A stretch of DNA of 64,000 bases, taken from NCBI GenBank assembly GCA_903919145.1, contig CAIXGW010000357.1, forward strand, positions 1-64,000, in the 5' to 3' direction. This document shows positions 1 through 8,471 of the stretch, one piece after another. The notes below the pieces were generated by a model that was not told where the DNA came from, did no database searches, and saw only the letters and a program-made list of their open reading frames with translations. Source of the stretch: an uncultured Myxococcales bacterium (lineage in GTDB: Bacteria > Myxococcota_A > UBA9042). The translations under genes and the position numbers were made by a program. The number at the start of each line of letters is the position of its first letter. The first letter of the stretch is position 1.

Positions 1-240
1 CCCCTAGGCAATGTCCGATGCGCCACCGCGCCGGTCCGCGCCTCCGCCGGACACTCCCCTAGGCAATGTCCGATGCGCCACCGCGCCGGTCCGCGCCTCC
101 GCCGGACACTCCCCTAGGCAATGTCCGATGCGCCACTGCGCCGGTCCGCGCCCCCGTCGGACACTCCCCTAGGCAATGTCCGATGCGACACTGCGACGCC
201 GCCCGGCTCGGTCGGACACTCCCCTAGGCAATGTCCGATG
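1..240. repeat. 55-bp tandem repeat array (4 units plus a partial fifth), cut by window edge
   Basis: Units begin at 1, 56, 111, 166 and 221 with an exact 55-bp period. Units 1 and 2 are identical, unit 3 has three changes, and unit 4 is diverged in its middle. The part kept in all units starts CCCCTAGGCAATGTCCGATG and is preceded by CGGACACT. This makes a dyad CGGACA-N13-TGTCCG at 48-72, 103-127, 158-182 and 213-237. The array may extend left of the window. It lies about 70 bp upstream of the lipoprotein gene at 331. No coding role is supported: the ORFs here are GC-rich shadows. Its core recurs in the array at 32511-32826. Confidence 0.95.
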
Positions 241-303
241 CGACACCGGCGACCACGGCAGCAGCCAGCGCGCCATTGCCTACCAGACTCGTGGCGCCTG
301 CGT

Positions 304-309
304 TAGACT
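304..309 (+). promoter_or_regulatory. possible -10 element upstream of the propeller lipoprotein
   Basis: TAGACT matches four of six bases of TATAAT and lies 21 bp before the ATG at 331. No good -35 is seen at 16-18 bp spacing. Similar TAG-type hexamers occur before kbl, livK and the gene at 52154. Confidence 0.25.
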
Positions 310-330
310 GTGCCCGCACAGGAGGAAGCG

Positions 331-1386
331 ATGCTCCACAGCCAATTCCAATTCCAGAAGGCGCGCCGGTGGGCGGCGGTGGCGCTGATGACCGCGGTCT
401 CTGCACTGGGCTGCGAAACCGAGCCCGCGGCGCCCGCAGTGCCCAAATGGCAGATCGTCTTTCAGGAATTGCCGGGTGCGCTGTTCTCTGTGTGGGGCAG
501 TGGACCCAGCGACGTGTGGATGGTCGGCGCCCGCGACCCCAGCAAAGTGGGCTCCAACCCAACGGTGTTGCGCTGGAACGGCAAGGCGTGGAGCCGCGTG
601 CAGGTCGCTGCGCCCGGCATCGACCTGTGGTGGGTCTCTGGCGCGCCCGACGGCGACGTATGGATGGCCGGCACTGGCGGCACCATCGCCCGTTGGCGCA
701 AGTCCACCGGTACCACAGAGGTCCTGCCGACGCCCGGAACCTCGCATTTGTTTGGCATTTTTCCGGTCAGCGCCACCGAGGCCTGGGCCGTCGGCGGCAG
801 CAACGGCGGCCCAGGGGTAGTCTGGCGCTGGGACGGCAAGACCTGGAGCCACGCCGATGTGCCCGCCGCCCTGATCAGCCAGACCACCCAGTGGTTCAAA
901 GCCTTCAAGCACCAGGGAATCCTGTGGATCGTTGGGCTGGATGGCAAGCTGCTGCGCTTTGACGGCACCACGTGGACCAGCCCGCCCAGCGGCATCGAGC
1001 GCACTCTGTTGACGGTGCACTGTGCCGGCAGCCTGTGCGCGGCCGTCGGCGGCTCCAACACCGGCGACATCGTCGAGCTGCAAGGCGGCACCTGGAAAAA
1101 GGTGACCCCCGGCAAAGTGCCTCAGTTCAATGGCGTGTTCTTGCGACCCGACGGCAGCGGCATGGCCGTAGGCGCCAACGGCAACATCTACGCCCGCAGC
1201 ACCGCCGGCCAGTGGAGCCCCGTGACGGCCGCCCCCGAGGCGCTAGAGGACTACCACGCCGTGTGGCTCGACAGCAGCGGCAGCGCCTGGGCTGTTGGCG
1301 GCCAGCTGCTGGGCTCGCCTCAGGTGCTGGGCCAAGTGGTGCACTTTGGGCCAGCCAAGGTCAGCACGGTGGTGCCGGCCGAGTAG
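331..1386 (+). CDS. Lipoprotein with WG-type beta-propeller repeats
   Basis: This is a predicted secreted lipoprotein of 351 aa. The start at 331 is chosen over the GTG at 310 because AGGAGG sits 7 nt upstream and gives a clean n-region. The signal peptide ends in a lipobox (VSALGC), so the protein should be lipid-anchored. The mature part shows at least six repeats of the type 'VWGSGPSDVWMVG' (VSGAPDGDVWMAG, PVSATEAWAVGG, CAGSLCAAVGG, RPDGSGMAVG, DSSGSAWAVGG), spaced as expected for propeller blades. Such proteins are common in Myxococcota and their ligands are mostly unknown. It stands alone, convergent with the GNAT gene. The fold is fairly certain; the function is unknown. Confidence 0.85.
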   Translation: MLHSQFQFQKARRWAAVALMTAVSALGCETEPAAPAVPKWQIVFQELPGALFSVWGSGPSDVWMVGARDPSKVGSNPTVLRWNGKAWSRVQVAAPGIDLWWVSGAPDGDVWMAGTGGTIARWRKSTGTTEVLPTPGTSHLFGIFPVSATEAWAVGGSNGGPGVVWRWDGKTWSHADVPAALISQTTQWFKAFKHQGILWIVGLDGKLLRFDGTTWTSPPSGIERTLLTVHCAGSLCAAVGGSNTGDIVELQGGTWKKVTPGKVPQFNGVFLRPDGSGMAVGANGNIYARSTAGQWSPVTAAPEALEDYHAVWLDSSGSAWAVGGQLLGSPQVLGQVVHFGPAKVSTVVPAE

Positions 1387-1406
1387 CGCGGCGATCAACG
1401 GCCAAG

Positions 1407-2087
1407 CTACTTGTCTTTTTTGGCAGGTCCACCGCCACCAGCCGCCCCCGGCGCAGGTGCAGCAGGCTCGGAAGAGACAGCCGCCGCTGCCGCCAACCGC
1501 GCGGCCCTCTTGGCCTCTGTCTTGGCCCGCCGCTTGACCGCCGCCCGCCGCCGCGCCGCCGCCTCGCGCAGCTTCTCGCGCTTGCGATGGGCCTTGTACT
1601 CCGGCTCATCGGTCAAGTTCTTGGACAGGTAGACGTGCTCCTCGGGGTCGCCAAAACCCAGCTTGGTAAAGAAGTTCAGCGCCGCTTGGTTGTCTGCCGC
1701 AGTGTCTACCAGCAGGATCCGCGCGCCTTCTTCGATAAACAGCTCGGTCAGCCGGTCCACCAGCCGCTGGGCAATGCCGCGCCGGCTGGCCATGGGGTCC
1801 ACGCCCAGCCACAACAGGTGCCCATAGGTCCACGCGGAATTGCGCTTCTCTAGGATGGTGCCCAGGGCAAAACCCACGATGCGGTCCTCAATCTCAGCCA
1901 CCAGACACATCTCAGCATCGGCGGCAAACAGCACGGCGAGCTCATAGTCGTCCCAGGTGCGGTACAGCGTCGGCCAGAGCTCGGCGGTAAACAGCTCTTC
2001 GCCCAAGCTGTAGACCTCCGCCAAGTCGTCGATCTCCATCGAGCGGATCTCTACCGCGCCGCGCATTTTGGGGATGGTTGCCGACAT
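1407..2087 (-). CDS. GNAT-family N-acetyltransferase with long basic C-terminal tail
   Basis: This 226-aa protein has an N-terminal GNAT domain of about 150 residues. The acetyl-CoA-binding motif A is visible (LGVDPMASRRGIAQRL, the RRGIA loop), followed by the beta-6/7 region 'NFFTKLGF'. Motif order matches the RimI/ribosomal-protein acetyltransferase type, but the substrate cannot be read. After about residue 155 the protein becomes a Lys/Arg/Ala-rich tail and ends Pro/Gly/Ala-rich with KKDK. Such tails often bind nucleic acid or acidic partners; this is inference. SD GGGAG lies about 8 nt before the ATG. It runs opposite to the lipoprotein at 331 and is separated from the kbl stop by 140 bp. 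Confidence 0.85.
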   Translation of the reverse strand: MSATIPKMRGAVEIRSMEIDDLAEVYSLGEELFTAELWPTLYRTWDDYELAVLFAADAEMCLVAEIEDRIVGFALGTILEKRNSAWTYGHLLWLGVDPMASRRGIAQRLVDRLTELFIEEGARILLVDTAADNQAALNFFTKLGFGDPEEHVYLSKNLTDEPEYKAHRKREKLREAAARRRAAVKRRAKTEAKRAARLAAAAAVSSEPAAPAPGAAGGGGPAKKDK

Positions 2088-2227
2088 GAATTCTCCCAGG
2101 CTCCTGGCGCACCAGACCTCAACCAGCCCAAAGACCAGCAGGACAGCCGGCGCGACCGCTTGGGCACGCTCGGCGACTTACCAAACAGAGAAGCTACCGA
2201 CCCCAAACAGGGTTCAAAATCAGCGAT

Positions 2228-3418
2228 CTAGCTGATGACACCCAAGCGCTTGCCCACGCGGATGAACGCGGCAATCGCGACCTCTACCTGCTCTGGCGTG
2301 TGCGCCGCCGACAGCTGCACGCGAATGCGCGCCTGCCCCTTGGGCACCACCGGAAAGAAGAAGCCAATGACGTAGATGCCTTCTTCCAGGAGCTGCGCCG
2401 CCATCTCCTGGGCCAGCTTGGCGTCACCTAGCATCACCGGCGCAATCGGATGGATGCCCGGGCGCAGGTTGAAGCCGGCCGCCGTCATGGCCTGGCGAAA
2501 GCGCGTGGTGTTGGCGTGCAAGCGCTGGCGCAGCTCGTCGCCTTCTTCAATCAGCGCCAGCGCCTCCAGGCTGGCAGCGGCAATCGCCGGCGCCAGCGTG
2601 TTGCTGAACAGGTACGGCCGCGAGCGCTGGCGCAGCAGGGCCACAATCTCTTTCTTGCCGGTCACAAAACCGCCCGAAGCGCCACCCAGCGCCTTGCCCA
2701 GCGTCGAGGTAATGAGGTCCACGCGGTCCATCACGCCGTGGTACGCCGGGACGCCGCGGCCGCCAGGGCCAAAAAAGCCCGTAGAGTGGCTCTCGTCGAC
2801 CATCAGCAAGGCGCCGTAGCGGTCGCACAGGTCGGCGATGCTCTTGAGGTCGGCGACGTCGCCATCCATGCTGAACACGCCATCGGTCACGACCATGCGG
2901 CTGCGCTGCGCTTGGCTTTCCTGCAGGCAGCGCTCCAGGTCGGCCAGGTTGCCATGCTCGTAGCGGTACCGCACCGACTTGGCCAGGCGGATGCCGTCAA
3001 TGATCGAGGCGTGGTTGAGCGCGTCAGAGATGATCGCGTCCTCTTCGCCCATCAGCGTCTCAAAGACACCGCCGTTGGCGTCAAAGCAAGACGAATAGAG
3101 GATGGTGTCCTCAAAACCAAAGAACTGGCTGACTGCCGCTTCCAGCTGCTTGTGCACACCCTGGGTGCCGCAGATGAAGCGCACCGAAGAGAGGCCGTAG
3201 CCCCAGCGGTCCAGACCTTGGTGAGCGGCGGCGACAATGCGCGGGTGGTTGGCCAGGCCCAGGTAGTTGTTGGCGCAGAAATTCAGCACTTCCCGACCGT
3301 TTTGCACGCGGATAGCGCCGCCCTGCGGGGTGACGATGACGCGCTCGGGCTTGGTCATCCCTGCCGCCTCGATTTCTGCCAAGGTATCGGTCAACCGCTG
3401 CTGAACACCTGCGTACAT
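2228..3418 (-). CDS. kbl: 2-amino-3-ketobutyrate CoA ligase (glycine C-acetyltransferase)
   Basis: This is a PLP enzyme that cleaves 2-amino-3-ketobutyrate with CoA to glycine and acetyl-CoA, the second step of threonine breakdown after threonine dehydrogenase. The 396-aa length matches Kbl (about 398 in E. coli). Kbl-specific blocks are clear: '[14 protein letters not shown]', 'SVRFICGTQ', 'SSCFDANGG', '[12 protein letters not shown]', and the PLP lysine in 'STLGKALGG'. These favour Kbl over BioF or HemA of the same fold. The start at residue 25 of the ORF (MYAGVQQ) is chosen to match family length. No tdh is nearby. Glycine made here could feed GlyA, encoded elsewhere in the window. Confidence 0.95.
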   Translation of the reverse strand: MYAGVQQRLTDTLAEIEAAGMTKPERVIVTPQGGAIRVQNGREVLNFCANNYLGLANHPRIVAAAHQGLDRWGYGLSSVRFICGTQGVHKQLEAAVSQFFGFEDTILYSSCFDANGGVFETLMGEEDAIISDALNHASIIDGIRLAKSVRYRYEHGNLADLERCLQESQAQRSRMVVTDGVFSMDGDVADLKSIADLCDRYGALLMVDESHSTGFFGPGGRGVPAYHGVMDRVDLITSTLGKALGGASGGFVTGKKEIVALLRQRSRPYLFSNTLAPAIAAASLEALALIEEGDELRQRLHANTTRFRQAMTAAGFNLRPGIHPIAPVMLGDAKLAQEMAAQLLEEGIYVIGFFFPVVPKGQARIRVQLSAAHTPEQVEVAIAAFIRVGKRLGVIS

Positions 3419-3913
3419 GGGGCCTCTGGGGCTGGCGCACGGTGGCCAGCGCGTTGCCTGGGTTCTACGGTTGAACCGCGCTGCCGTCAACCATCGCCGG
3501 CCCGCAACTCAAAGGTCAAAAGTTGCCTGCATTCAGATTGTGACGACCTACCGCCTCAGCGCGGACATAGAAGGCATTTTTATGTGGTTTTCCAGCCGAC
3601 AGCCGAAGCAACGGGACCAACCTCACGCCGACTGTCTACGCAGGCGACATGACCGTGCCCTCCGCGACGGCGGATGGCGCCAGCATAGCTCGCAAATTCA
3701 TTGACTGGGTGCCTTCTCCGCGAGCCCCGCAACAAAGACTGCCTCTGGCCCCGTTGTGACGCCCCTCTTGCCCTGCTGTGACGCCCCTGTGATACCCGCC
3801 GCTGCGAAGTTCCTGCAGACATCGATGCGCAATTGCGCCGATCGCCCGCAGGTGTCATTCTGGCCAAGCATCGAAAAATGGCCTGCCTGGCCGCGGCCCC
3901 CATACTGAGGACG
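3419..3913. other. Gene-free region upstream of kbl and the PAS fragment
   Basis: No ORF here looks coding. It holds a candidate kbl promoter (3462-3490), a more AT-rich stretch near 3575-3590, and a direct repeat TGTGACGCCCCT at 3755-3766 and 3777-3788 (22-bp period). Divergent promoters for kbl and the PAS gene would have to lie here. Confidence 0.6.
3462..3490 (-). promoter_or_regulatory. Candidate sigma70-type promoter for kbl
   Basis: On the minus strand TTGACG, a 17-bp spacer and TAGAAC are found. The -10 ends about 43 bp before the chosen kbl start. It matches the consensus in five of six and four of six bases. It was found by eye in a GC-rich genome, so chance matches are possible. 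Confidence 0.4.
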
Positions 3914-4312
3914 ATGATCGCTCTCGATGCAATGACTTTGGATGGCGGAGCCCTGTCGGCGGGGCTGGTCGCCGTGGCGGCTGTGCTGGCCCTGCGCCGC
4001 AAGAAGGGCGCTCCGCCAGGATTCGCCGCCCATTCGCCCCAGCCGGCCCGCGCGGCCGAAGAAGCCAACCGCTACTACCGGGCCATGGTCGAGCACAGCT
4101 GGGATACCGTGGTCGTGGCAGATGCCATGGGTGTTATCTGCTTTGCCAGCGACGCGGTCTGGCGGATGTTTGGCATCACGGCCAAGCAGGCAGCGCGCCC
4201 AGCGCCGACGTGCCGTCCTACGTGGCCGCCAAGCTGCTGCACCCGCAGGGGTTTGACCTGCCGGGCCAGCCAGCGTCGCGCATGCCGCTGCAGCCGCGGC
4301 TTAGCCCCCTAG
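3914..4312 (+). pseudogene. 5' fragment of a membrane-anchored PAS sensor gene
   Basis: From the ATG at 3914 the frame encodes one transmembrane helix (GALSAGLVAVAAVLAL followed by RRKK) and then the start of a PAS domain: 'YRAMVEHSWDTVVVADAMG', 'FASDAVWRMFGITAKQA'. PAS similarity stops near 4190. The rest of the frame to 4312 is low-quality Arg/Cys-rich sequence that overlaps, in another frame, real cytochrome c coding. A full gene would continue through the PAS core, probably into a histidine kinase or GGDEF output. The fragment therefore looks like the 5' remnant of a sensor gene joined by deletion, or an assembly misjoin, to the cytochrome gene that follows. Confidence 0.6.
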
Positions 4313-5001
4313 AGGCCCAGGCGCTGGGCGTGGCGGGGGCGGCACTGCGGCCGGTGGCGCTTCCCCAGGCTTACCAGCGGTTGCCCAAGCGTCTGCCGGG
4401 CCAGGTGCCGGCGGGCCCGGTGGCGCGGCTGGCAGAGACCTACCGCTGCCTGGTCTGCCACCAGTACCAAGGGCAGGGCGGATCGGTGGCGTGGGTGGCT
4501 CTGGATGGCGCCGGCACACGGCTAAACCAGCGCTGGCTGCAGCAATTTCTCCGCGAGCCGCTGACCGTGCGCATGGACCAGCCAGAGCGCATGCCGGTGC
4601 TGGGCCTCAGCCCGGCCCAGGCCGAGGTGCTGACCGCGTGGCTGGTGGCCAACACCGCCGACCCGCGGGTGGCGCCGCAGCTGCCCCTGGAGCCCGGCCA
4701 AATCCCCAGAGGCAAAGCCCTGTTTGTCCAGCACCAGTGCGGGCAATGCCATGTGGCCGACGGCGGTGGCACCATGCGCGGCCCTACGCTAGATGGCGCC
4801 CTGCATCGGCTGCAGCCCGATTACGTGGTCGCGCTGTTGCACCAAGGGCCATCCCTGCTGCCAGAACAGCGCCACCCAGCCACAGCCCAGTTTTCACTGG
4901 TAGACGCTCGCGCCCTGGCCGCCTATGTGCTAAGCCTGCCGGCGCCGTGGCCGTGGGCCGAGGCCGCCGCACCGTCGCCAGACCAAGGAGCCCAACCATG
5001 A
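4210..5001 (+). pseudogene. c-type cytochrome, 5'-truncated (two intact heme domains, signal peptide lost)
   Basis: The frame encodes 263 aa from a GTG that has no ribosome-binding site. It begins inside what looks like the second half of a cytochrome c domain ('YVAAKLLHPQGF...RMPLQPRLSPLEAQAL'). Two further heme c domains follow, with CLVCH and CGQCH attachment motifs and distal RMP/Met segments. No signal peptide precedes them, so as written the protein could not reach the periplasm for heme attachment. The upstream sequence in the other frame belongs to a PAS domain. The stop overlaps the next ATG (ATGA at 4998-5001), so it was once translationally coupled to the barrel gene. I infer a truncated gene; an annotation error hiding a real upstream start seems unlikely. 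Confidence 0.6.
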
Positions 5002-5942
5002 CCAGAGGGGGACCCTTCCTCAAATCCCTGTGCCTGCTGGGGATTTTGGCCAGCCTGGGGCGGCCGACCAGCGCGCGGGCCGCCGCCTGCTGTGCGTCCT
5101 CGGCCGTCTCGGGCATTGGCCGCCTCAACCTGTGGGAGCGCGCCGGCATGGGCTTGCTCAGCAACTACGCCATCTCTACGGGCCGCTGGGACCAGGACGG
5201 CCACTTCACCGCCTATCCCCCCGGCTACAGCGAAGCCGAATGGCGCACCGACCTGTGGGGCCAGCTGCGGGTGGCAGAGAACTGGCAGGTCTACGCGCGC
5301 ATGCCGTGGGTGGTGGGCCTGCGCTCGGCTGAAGGCCTGGGCGACCACCGCGGCGCTGGCCTGGGCGACCTGATGCTGGGCGGCCGCTGGGATGCGATTG
5401 GCATCGGCGAAATCCGCGGCTGGCCGGCGCTGGCGATCACCGCCGTGGTTACCGCCCCGACGTCGCGCACCGCAGAGGAGGCCACAGACGACCTTGGCGC
5501 CGATGCCACCGGCCGCGGCGGCTGGACCACCGGCCTTGGCATGCAGATAGAGAAGACGCATGCGCCGTGGTTTGTGCGCGGCGACGCGGGCGTCAGTGTG
5601 CCGCTGCCGTTCCAGCGGCCTGACAACGGCCCCAGGGTGCGCTATGGTCCCTTGCTGCAAGGGGGTTTGCTGGCCGGTCGCGAGCTGCTGACCGACTCTC
5701 TGGTGCTGGCCCTGCAATTCACCGCCGAGACAGAGGCCAGCCTGACCGCCGATGGAGCGGTGCAGCCGCGCACCGATGCCAGCACCTACGTGACCTCACT
5801 GGCCCTTTCCTGGCGCATGCACCCAGAGTGGACGTGGATGCTCAACGCCAGCAGCGATGCCGCGGGCCAGTGGCTGGGCGCCCACAATCGACCCGAGCGG
5901 TGGTCGGCGACGCTGGGAATCCGCCATGGCTTTGTCGAATGA
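4998..5942 (+). CDS. Outer-membrane beta-barrel transporter-like protein
   Basis: This 314-aa protein starts at the ATG in the ATGA overlap with the cytochrome frame, with AAGGAG 7 nt upstream. An N-terminal signal peptide (LCLLGILASLG...ARA) precedes a mature start rich in Cys/Ala/Ser. The rest alternates aromatic and polar residues typical of beta strands and turns, and ends in a terminal strand, as in outer-membrane 'transporter' families related to phenol-degradation MetA-like barrels. No ligand can be assigned. Coupling to a periplasmic cytochrome and proximity to a FixH/YtkA-like lipoprotein suggest a redox- or metal-linked envelope function; this is inference from neighbours only. Confidence 0.7.
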   Translation: MTRGGPFLKSLCLLGILASLGRPTSARAAACCASSAVSGIGRLNLWERAGMGLLSNYAISTGRWDQDGHFTAYPPGYSEAEWRTDLWGQLRVAENWQVYARMPWVVGLRSAEGLGDHRGAGLGDLMLGGRWDAIGIGEIRGWPALAITAVVTAPTSRTAEEATDDLGADATGRGGWTTGLGMQIEKTHAPWFVRGDAGVSVPLPFQRPDNGPRVRYGPLLQGGLLAGRELLTDSLVLALQFTAETEASLTADGAVQPRTDASTYVTSLALSWRMHPEWTWMLNASSDAAGQWLGAHNRPERWSATLGIRHGFVE

Positions 5943-6061
5943 CCTTTGAGGTTGCTGCAGTTCGCGTACAATGACCGAGTGCTGCTGCACCACCGCGAGC
6001 TCCGGACACCGCCAAGCTGGCCAAGCGATGGGCCAAGCTGATCGAACGAGGGAGAGACAAA

Positions 6062-6988
6062 ATGCTTGAGAAAACTAGGGTATTTCGGTGGCTGGTGTAC
6101 GCAAGCTGTGGTTGGGCGCTGGCCGCTTGCGGCGAGGCGGCGACTCCGGCCAGCGCAGCCGCGTCGGACACCAGCGCCGCCGACACGCTGGCAGCGGCCG
6201 ACGCTGCAGCAGACACGCTGGCCAACGCAGCCGATTCCGCAGGCGGGCAGGGTGCAGCCGATGTAGCCGTGGCAGCGCTGCCGACCCCGGCCGGGCTGAC
6301 GCTGCTGGGCACTGCCAAATCAGGTGCCGTCCAGGCCCAGCTGTTTGCCGCCCAGCCGCTGTTTACCGGCATGAACACGGTCTTTTACCGCCTGCAGGAC
6401 TCTCAAGGGGTGCTGATGGAAGGCCAAGCGGTGCAGCAAGCCCTGATGGCGATGACGCCTCCGCACGCTTGCCCGGCCATCCAGTCGCCGCCGCAAGCCG
6501 ATGGCGATGCGCTGTTTGAGGGGCTGCTGATCCCGCAGATGCCTGGCGATGCGCAGCAGCCGTGGACGGTGCAGCTGGCCTTCACCCCGCTGACGGGCTC
6601 GCAGCTGAAATTCGAGTTTGCCGACCTGCCGGTAGTGGCCCAGCCGCTGGTCAAGACCGTCACGGGTGCCGACGGCAAGAGCTATGTGGTGGCCCTGCGC
6701 CTGGCGGCCAAGGCCAAGCTGGGCAAAAATCCGCTGACTATCGCGGTCTACCGGGCCAGCGCCGACCAGCTCAGCTACACCGCCGTCACCGACGCTACCG
6801 TCAAGCTGACCACGCTGATGGTGTCGATGGGCCACGGTTCCAACGGCAATGTCAGCCCAGTGCACAAGAAAGACGGGCTCTACGATGGCACTGTGTCCTT
6901 CAGCATGCCCGGCGATTGGCGCATCAGCTTTGGCATAACTCTCAACGGCGCAACCGTGGGAACTGCCAGTTTTGACTTGAAGATCTAA
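6062..6988 (+). CDS. Lipoprotein with C-terminal FixH/YtkA-like domain
   Basis: This 308-aa lipoprotein has SD GGGAGAG before the ATG at 6062, a signal peptide and a lipobox (ALAACG). Next comes an Ala/Ser/Asp-rich stalk of about 50 residues. The middle region (about 75-200) has no family I recognise. The C-terminal 80 residues carry the pattern 'SMGHGSNGNVSP...GLYDGTVSFSMPGDWRISFGI', which resembles YtkA-like/FixH domains associated with copper handling and cytochrome oxidase assembly. The three preceding frames (PAS, cytochrome c, barrel) point the same way, and a 119-bp gap separates it from the barrel gene. A copper or redox role is inference. Confidence 0.75.
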   Translation: MLEKTRVFRWLVYASCGWALAACGEAATPASAAASDTSAADTLAAADAAADTLANAADSAGGQGAADVAVAALPTPAGLTLLGTAKSGAVQAQLFAAQPLFTGMNTVFYRLQDSQGVLMEGQAVQQALMAMTPPHACPAIQSPPQADGDALFEGLLIPQMPGDAQQPWTVQLAFTPLTGSQLKFEFADLPVVAQPLVKTVTGADGKSYVVALRLAAKAKLGKNPLTIAVYRASADQLSYTAVTDATVKLTTLMVSMGHGSNGNVSPVHKKDGLYDGTVSFSMPGDWRISFGITLNGATVGTASFDLKI

Positions 6989-7007
6989 GGTCTTACAGCA
7001 CAAGACC
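6989..7007. terminator. Hairpin between convergent genes
   Basis: GGTCTT, a 7-nt loop and AAGACC fill the 19 bp exactly between the stop of the FixH-like lipoprotein and the stop of lpd. There is no U-tract, so termination is plausible in both directions but not certain. Confidence 0.4.
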
Positions 7008-8423
7008 CTACATGTGAATCGCCCGCCCATCCACAGCCAGCGCGGCTTCTTTGACCACCTCAGCCAGCGTCGGATGGGCGTGGCAAGCCCTGCCGATGTC
7101 TTCGCTGCTGGCGCCAAAGGCCATCGCCACGGCCACTTCGGCAATCAGGTCGCCGGCGCGCGGCCCCAGGATCGCACAGCCCAGCACCCGATCGGTCTCG
7201 GCGTGGGCCAGGATCTTGACCATGCCGTCGGTGCTGTTCAGCGCGCGGGCACGGCCATTGGCAATAAACGGAAAGGTGCCTTTGCGATAGGGGATTCCGG
7301 CGGCCTTGAGCTCTTCTTCGCTCTTGCCGACCGACGCAATCTCTGGGTCGGTGTACACAATGCCCGGAATCGCGTCGTAGTCCACGTGGCCCCAGCCGGT
7401 CACCATGTGCTCGACGCAGGCAATGCCTTCTTCCTCTGCCTTGTGGGCCAGCATCGGCCCGGCAATCACATCGCCTACGGCGTAGAGGCCCGCCACGTTG
7501 GTGGCAAAGTGGCCGTCTACGGCGATCCTGCCTCGAGAATCCAGCGCGACGCCGGCGTTCTCTAGCCCCAAGCCCTGGGTGAAGGGCCGCCGGCCGACCG
7601 CCAGCAACACCCGGTCGCAGCTGAGCTCTTTGGTCTCTTCGCCGCTGGTATAGGTCACGGTGCAGGTCTCGCCGGTCACCCGCGCCCCGGTCACCTGAAC
7701 GCCAAGCTGGAACTGCAGCCCCTGCTTGGCCAGGACTTTCTGCGCCAGCGCGGCGATCTCAGCGTCCAGCCCCGGCAGAATCCGCGGCAGGTACTCCAGC
7801 ACGGTAACCTTGGCCCCCAGCCGCTGCCAGACACTGCCCAGCTCCAGGCCAATCACGCCCGCGCCTATGACCACCAGGTGCTGGGGAACGCTAGGGTATT
7901 TCAGCGCTTCGGTAGAGGTGCCTATGCGGTCGCCGTCGAGCTCAACCCCGCGCAGCGGCGTCACTTCAGAGCCTGTGGCAATCAGCACCTTGCCCGCCGT
8001 GACCTCGGTCTGGGTGCCATCGGCAGCCGTCACGCCAATTCGCCAGCCGCTTTCGGTCTTTGCCAGCAGCGCGCCCAGGCCCTGCAGCCGCACCACCTTG
8101 TTCTTCTTGAACAGCCCTGCCACGCCCTGGGTCAGCGCCCCGACCACGCCGTCCTTGCGCTTCATCATCTGCGCCAGGTCCAGGCCGGCCTGCGAGATGA
8201 CCACGCCGTGGCGCGCTAGCTCTCCCTGGGCTTTGTGGTAGTGCTCTGAGCTCTCTAGCAGGGCCTTGGACGGAATGCAGCCGACCCGCAGACAGGTGCC
8301 GCCCAGCGCCGCTTCCTTCTCGATGCACGCGACCTGCAAGCCCAACTGCGCCGCCCGGATCGCCGCGACGTAGCCACCGGGCCCGGCGCCGATGATCACC
8401 AACTCAAAATGCTGAGCACTCAT
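7008..8423 (-). CDS. lpdA: Dihydrolipoyl dehydrogenase (E3)
   Basis: This FAD enzyme reoxidises dihydrolipoamide on E2 with NAD+, completing the 2-oxoglutarate (and usually pyruvate) dehydrogenase cycle in the cytosol. The 471-aa product has the FAD motif 'VIIGAGPGGYVAAI', the redox disulfide 'GGTCLRVGCIPSKALL', the NAD motif 'VIGAGVIGLELG', and the C-terminal His-Glu pair in 'CHAHPTLAEVVKEA'. The start at 8423 is preferred because GGAGG lies 8 nt upstream; the ATG five codons earlier lies in that SD. It is the last gene of sucA-sucB-lpd, 48 bp after sucB, which ties it to the 2-oxoglutarate complex. Confidence 0.97.
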   Translation of the reverse strand: MSAQHFELVIIGAGPGGYVAAIRAAQLGLQVACIEKEAALGGTCLRVGCIPSKALLESSEHYHKAQGELARHGVVISQAGLDLAQMMKRKDGVVGALTQGVAGLFKKNKVVRLQGLGALLAKTESGWRIGVTAADGTQTEVTAGKVLIATGSEVTPLRGVELDGDRIGTSTEALKYPSVPQHLVVIGAGVIGLELGSVWQRLGAKVTVLEYLPRILPGLDAEIAALAQKVLAKQGLQFQLGVQVTGARVTGETCTVTYTSGEETKELSCDRVLLAVGRRPFTQGLGLENAGVALDSRGRIAVDGHFATNVAGLYAVGDVIAGPMLAHKAEEEGIACVEHMVTGWGHVDYDAIPGIVYTDPEIASVGKSEEELKAAGIPYRKGTFPFIANGRARALNSTDGMVKILAHAETDRVLGCAILGPRAGDLIAEVAVAMAFGASSEDIGRACHAHPTLAEVVKEAALAVDGRAIHM

Positions 8424-8471
8424 CTCTTGTTCCTCCATGTGGCGCCGCGCCGCTGGCAGGGTGCGGGGGAG

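Noticed and set aside
1-240. CRISPR array
   Set aside because: The conserved part alternates with a variable part, but the 'spacers' are degenerate copies of one another, the first two being identical, and there are no cas genes.
2450-3652. 400-aa plus-strand ORF
   Set aside because: It is antisense to kbl, shows no domain sequence, and is Arg/Ala/Gln-rich as expected of a GC-rich shadow frame.
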